A DNA stretch of 18,764 bases, from NCBI GenBank assembly GCA_003559755.1, contig PWKM01000254.1:1-18764 (forward strand), read 5' to 3'. The position numbers and the translations under genes are program-made. The notes beneath the pieces are model-generated. The model had not been told where the DNA came from, did not search any database, and saw nothing but the letters and a program-made list of their open reading frames with translations. This document shows, piece after piece, positions 15,301 to 18,764 of the stretch. This stretch comes from Planctomycetota bacterium (GTDB lineage: Bacteria > Planctomycetota > PUPC01). Numbering within the stretch: position 1 is the stretch's first letter; each line of letters starts with the position of its first letter.

Positions 15301-16590
15301 TTGTCCTCGTTAAACATACAGAGCATAGCCGACAGCCCCCTTCCTCGCCCCCAGAGAGCGGTCAACTATGTGGCCGCCGCTCTGGCCGATATGCTGATCG
15401 GCACGTCGGCACTGGGGCTCACCCTGCTGGGAGCGGTCGAAGACTCTCCCTTCAACGTGCCCGATTTCAACTTCCGGTTCGCGCTGCTCCTCTCTGTGGG
15501 CGGGCTGGGCACGGCATTCGGATCGATCTACCTCTCTCGCCTGTCCGACCGGTTCGGGCGGCGGCCCCTCATTCTCATCGGCCTGTTCGGCCTTACGGCG
15601 AGCTGCCTCCTGTTTGCCGCATCCACACGATGGTGGCACCTGTTCGCCATCACGGTGGTCCGTTCCGGGTTTATGGGGATGTTCTGGCCCGGCCTGGAAG
15701 CACGAATCACCGACGGGTTCGAGGGGGCCGAGATGACCCGTCGGCTCGGCTGGTTCGGCATCAGCTTCTCGCTCGGCCTGCTGCTCGGCTATCCGATCAG
15801 CGGACTGCTCCACGATTCCTCGCCCCGGACGCCGTTCTATCTGGGCGCGGGGATCGGGGCGTTCCTGCTCACAGTGCTCTTCGTTGTTTTTCGGCGGGAC
15901 GGCTCCCACGACGGGCACGTGCTGGACGACTCGGAAAGCTCGGCCAACCACGCCGAAGCACTCCCGCCGAGGCCCATCCGCCGGGCGTTCCTGCTCTCCG
16001 CCTGGATCGGAAACGCCCTGTCCTATGCCGGTGCCGGCGTCCTACGCAACCTGTTCCCCCGGTTCGCCAACCTCCCGACTCCGGACGGGCTGGGCCTCTC
16101 CGGGTTCGAGGTGGGCCTGGTCGCTGCGGGGACGGGCATGGCAATGCTCCTCACGTTTGTCATCTTCGGCGGGTCGCACTTCTGGCACTATCGCTACCGA
16201 TATCTGATCGGCGGGCAATTGGCGATGCTGGCCGGCGCGGTGATGTTCGCGGTGGTCGCTTCGATGCCGATGCTGATCGCAGGGGCATTGATCTTCGGGG
16301 CAGGGGCGGGGATCATCTACATATCGAGCATCTACTACTCGCTCGCGGGGCAGGCGAAGCGAGCCGGCCAGAGCGGCCTGCACGAGGGCATCCTGTGCTT
16401 CGGATGGTGCGGCGGGATGCTGATCGTCGCGTTCATATCGCGACACGTCACCGCCGCACGAACCCCGTTCTGGACCTGTGCGGCGATCCTGGCGGCCGGT
16501 GCCCTGGTCCAGACGGCGATCTATACCACAGCCCTGAAACGAGCAGGAGAGGTCGATGGATATCCGGACCCTGGAAGCGAACTTGCGTGA
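15301..16590 (+). CDS. Major facilitator superfamily transporter
   Basis: Predicted inner-membrane secondary transporter; 429 residues with about 12 hydrophobic helices. The MFS motif A is clear between helices 2 and 3 (SRLSDRFGRR, 79-88). A hydrophilic central loop around 195-225 separates the two halves. The start is uncertain. The frame has no early ATG, and the best start is TTG at 15301, nine bases after the gyrA stop, with no strong Shine-Dalgarno. The first in-frame ATG (M31) would cut into helix 1. Close spacing suggests co-transcription with gyrA. The substrate cannot be predicted; a drug/sugar-type exporter is only one possibility. Confidence 0.85.
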   Translation: MSSLNIQSIADSPLPRPQRAVNYVAAALADMLIGTSALGLTLLGAVEDSPFNVPDFNFRFALLLSVGGLGTAFGSIYLSRLSDRFGRRPLILIGLFGLTASCLLFAASTRWWHLFAITVVRSGFMGMFWPGLEARITDGFEGAEMTRRLGWFGISFSLGLLLGYPISGLLHDSSPRTPFYLGAGIGAFLLTVLFVVFRRDGSHDGHVLDDSESSANHAEALPPRPIRRAFLLSAWIGNALSYAGAGVLRNLFPRFANLPTPDGLGLSGFEVGLVAAGTGMAMLLTFVIFGGSHFWHYRYRYLIGGQLAMLAGAVMFAVVASMPMLIAGALIFGAGAGIIYISSIYYSLAGQAKRAGQSGLHEGILCFGWCGGMLIVAFISRHVTAARTPFWTCAAILAAGALVQTAIYTTALKRAGEVDGYPDPGSELA

Positions 16591-17257
16591 TGTCCGCCGA
16601 AGGATGGCCGACGCCTGTGAACGCGCCGACCGGACCGCCGACGAGGTCCGGCTCGTCGCCGTCACAAAGACCGTCGATCCGGTTGTCGCACGGGCGCTGA
16701 TCGACCTGGGTGTCCGGGACATCGGGGAAAACCGCGTCCAGGAAGCACAGCGCAAGCACGAGGAGTTGAGCGGCCTGGACGTTGCCTGGCACATGATCGG
16801 CCACCTGCAGCGGAACAAGGTCAAGTATGCGTTCCGTATCTTCGAACTCATTCATTCTGTGGACAGCCCCCGCCTCGCCCGGGCCATCAGCAAACGGGCC
16901 GAATTCGAGGGCCGGGAGATGCCCGTGCTGGTCCAGGTGAACACCAGCGGCGAGGACAGCAAATACGGACTGCCGGCCGAGTCGGCGGTCGAGGCCATCC
17001 GCGTCATGGCCGAACTGCCGAACCTCCGGATTCGCGGGCTGATGACCATGGCACCGTTCGTCGACGACCCCGAGACTGTCCGACCGGTCTTCGTTCGCCT
17101 GCGAGAACTGGCGGACGAGGTCGCCGGGCTCGGGCTGGAGGGCGTCGAGATGGCGCACCTGTCGATGGGGATGACCCAGGACTTCGAGGTCGCGATAGAG
17201 GAGGGCGCAACGATCGTGCGCGTTGGCAGCGCCCTGTTCCGGGGGGTGACCGATTAG
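16556..17257 (+). CDS. yggS: YggS/PLPBP-family pyridoxal phosphate-binding protein
   Basis: Cytoplasmic PLP-binding protein of the YggS/PROSC family, linked to vitamin B6 and amino-acid homeostasis and without known catalysis; 233 residues, normal. The single alanine-racemase-like barrel carries the PLP lysine K38 in VAVTKTV. Family motifs GENRVQEA, HMIGHLQRNK, LMTMAP and LSMGMTQDFEVAIEEG follow, and the end VRVGSALFRG is typical. AGGAG lies six bases before the ATG. The gene begins 35 bases inside the end of the MFS gene, so translation may be coupled. In many bacteria yggS sits near cell-division or proline genes, which are not seen here. Confidence 0.95.
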   Translation: MDIRTLEANLRDVRRRMADACERADRTADEVRLVAVTKTVDPVVARALIDLGVRDIGENRVQEAQRKHEELSGLDVAWHMIGHLQRNKVKYAFRIFELIHSVDSPRLARAISKRAEFEGREMPVLVQVNTSGEDSKYGLPAESAVEAIRVMAELPNLRIRGLMTMAPFVDDPETVRPVFVRLRELADEVAGLGLEGVEMAHLSMGMTQDFEVAIEEGATIVRVGSALFRGVTD

Positions 17258-17287
17258 CCCGCCGCTGCGACGGCGATTCAACCCGTT

Positions 17288-18764
17288 ATGGTTCCGGTAA
17301 ATGGAAAAGAGCCGATGACAGATTGCGACTGGTCGTTCCCGTATCCCTCGCAACGGATGCCCGTGCTGGCCGAAAACGTGGTGGCCACATCCCAGCCCCT
17401 GGCCGCCCAGGCCGGCCTGCGCATGCTGCTCGACGGTGGGAACGCGGTGGACGCCGCGCTCGCAGCCGCCATCGCTCTGACCGTGCTTGAGCCGACAGCG
17501 AACGGCATCGGGAGCGACGCCTTTGCGATCGTGTGGGACGGAGACCGGCTGCACGGACTGAACGGATCGGGCCGGTCGCCGGCCGCCCTGACCCCCGAGC
17601 ATTTTGACGGTCAAGAGAGCGTGCCGCAGCTCGGTTGGGACGCGGTCACCGTGCCCGGAGCCGTGTCGACATGGACGGCCCTTTCCGAACAGTTCGGGCG
17701 TCTGCCCTTCGAGCGGCTGTTCGGGCCGGCGATCCGATATGCGGCCGACGGCTATCCAGTCGCACCGATCAACGGAACGGCCTGGCGGAACAGCGCGAAA
17801 TCGTATGCCGAGTTCCCGCCATTCCTCGATACGTTCTGCCCCGGCGGCACGGCCCCGGGTCCGGGCGAGTGGTTTCGGAGTCCCGACATCGCGCGAACGC
17901 TCGGCGAGATCGCAGAGACCAACGGCGAGTCGTTCTATCGCGGCGAACTCGCCCGGCGCATCGCCGAGTACGCGGCGGAGACCGGCGGGCTGATCACGCA
18001 GGAAGACCTCGGATCGCACACCGCCGATCCGGTCGAGCCGATCTCGATCGACTATCGCGGGCTCACCCTGCACGAGGTCCCGCCGAACGGCCAGGGGATC
18101 GCCGCCCTGATCGCGCTGGGCATCCTCGCGAACCGGCCGGTCGGCGATTACCCGGTCGATTCGCCCGATTCGCTCCACCTGCAGATCGAGGCGATGAAGC
18201 TCGCCTTCGCCGATGCACAGCGATATGTTGCCGACCCCGACCACATGGAGCCCGTCGCGGACGGGCTGCTCGATCCCGGTTACCTGCTCGAGCGCGCGGA
18301 ACGGATCGACTTGGCCCGGGCGGGCGACCCCGCTTTCGGGCTGCCCGGCGGGAGCGACACCGTGTACCTGGCGGCGGCCGACGCCGACGGAATGATGGTC
18401 TCGTTCATCCAGTCGTGTTTCTTGAGCTTTGGCTCGGGCATCGTGGTGCCCGGCACCGGGATCGCATTCCAGAACCGCGGCATGAGCTTCACTCTAGAGC
18501 CCGGCCACCCCAACCGGGTCGGCCCGGGCAAGCGCCCCTACCATACGATCATCCCGGGGTTCATCAGCAGCGGCGGCAAGCCGGTGGCCGCATTCGGCGT
18601 GATGGGCGGGCAGATGCAGCCGCAGGGGCACGTGCAGGTCGTGGTGCGCCTGGCCGACTACGGGCAGAACCCCCAGGCGGCGATCGACGCGCCCCGCTGG
18701 CGCATCAAGGACGGTCGGCAGGTGCTCCTCGAACGCGGCACCTCCCAGGACGTGATCGACGATC
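17288..18764 (+). CDS. Gamma-glutamyltransferase-family protein, YwrD-like (3' end outside window)
   Basis: Ntn-hydrolase of the gamma-glutamyltranspeptidase/cephalosporin-acylase superfamily; 492 residues visible, probably lacking about 30. The substrate-binding arginine is R96 in GSGRSP. The probable self-cleavage and nucleophile threonine is T358 in SDTVYLAAADADG (codon 18359-18361). The glycine-rich oxyanion region is GVMGGQMQPQGH. There is no signal peptide, unlike secreted GGTs, and the lid loop present in E. coli GGT is absent between the nucleophile strand and VGPGKRP. This pattern is nearest to the B. subtilis YwrD group, so true glutathione hydrolysis is uncertain. It starts 30 bases after yggS; an in-frame ATG at 17315 is an equally possible start. 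A 5-bp hairpin (17260-17275) lies in the gap. Confidence 0.9.
   Translation, partial: MVPVNGKEPMTDCDWSFPYPSQRMPVLAENVVATSQPLAAQAGLRMLLDGGNAVDAALAAAIALTVLEPTANGIGSDAFAIVWDGDRLHGLNGSGRSPAALTPEHFDGQESVPQLGWDAVTVPGAVSTWTALSEQFGRLPFERLFGPAIRYAADGYPVAPINGTAWRNSAKSYAEFPPFLDTFCPGGTAPGPGEWFRSPDIARTLGEIAETNGESFYRGELARRIAEYAAETGGLITQEDLGSHTADPVEPISIDYRGLTLHEVPPNGQGIAALIALGILANRPVGDYPVDSPDSLHLQIEAMKLAFADAQRYVADPDHMEPVADGLLDPGYLLERAERIDLARAGDPAFGLPGGSDTVYLAAADADGMMVSFIQSCFLSFGSGIVVPGTGIAFQNRGMSFTLEPGHPNRVGPGKRPYHTIIPGFISSGGKPVAAFGVMGGQMQPQGHVQVVVRLADYGQNPQAAIDAPRWRIKDGRQVLLERGTSQDVIDD

Noticed and set aside
16448..18244. Open frame of 598 codons on the minus strand across yggS and the GGT-family gene
   Set aside because: It runs through two clear plus-strand genes and their gap, and resembles no family. 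It is a GC-driven shadow.
1..18764. Mobile elements, CRISPR arrays, tRNA or rRNA genes, phage or defence genes
   Set aside because: No transposase, integrase, regular repeat-spacer pattern, terminal inverted repeats or RNA-gene sequence was recognised on reading; a tRNA or Rfam scan was not possible.

Overview
The window is GC-rich bacterial chromosome, densely packed and mostly housekeeping in content. No single marker fixes the organism. A zinc-ribbon/single-TM giant protein of no obvious family, isolated hisA and bioA genes, an unlinked gyrA and high GC together suggest a planctomycete-like or similarly deep-branching Gram-negative. That is inference only: tripartite RND efflux supports an outer membrane, and the exact phylum cannot be read from this sequence.

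Layout. (1) Positions 1-4458, minus strand: a compact three-gene efflux operon in the order TetR/CecR-like repressor, membrane-fusion protein, RND pump (3' end outside the window). Each junction is a 4-base ATGA overlap, and a sigma70-type promoter with a candidate operator between -35 and -10 lies just upstream. (2) Positions 4459-4825: a gene-free divergent control region with promoters facing both ways. (3) Positions 4826-9980, plus strand: a tight run of trkH/ktrB, trkA/ktrA, hisA and a 774-residue zinc-ribbon membrane protein, with gaps of 15, 4 and 0 bases. (4) Positions 10072-12186, plus strand: a bioA-type aminotransferase that most resembles the lysine-using Bacillus form, then a COG2426-type small membrane protein, with a strong hairpin between them. 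(5) Positions 12320-12766: trxA on the minus strand, with a probable terminator and its own promoter, back to back with a promoter for gyrA. (6) Positions 12811-18764, plus strand: gyrA, an MFS transporter, a YggS-type PLP-binding protein overlapping the MFS gene by 35 bases, and a gamma-glutamyltransferase-family protein cut by the window end.

Working together. The efflux genes form one self-regulated export module. TrkH and TrkA are the channel and NAD-binding gating subunits of one potassium uptake system. HisA and the zinc-ribbon protein are probably co-transcribed with them without a clear functional tie. trxA and gyrA share a divergent promoter region.

I found no mobile element, CRISPR array, tRNA or rRNA gene, and no convincing new multi-gene system. 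The most notable points are in GyrA (unusual residues at both main quinolone-contact positions, a decayed canonical GyrA box and a box-like motif in a later blade), the operator-in-promoter arrangement of the efflux operon, and the uncharacterised 774-residue protein.
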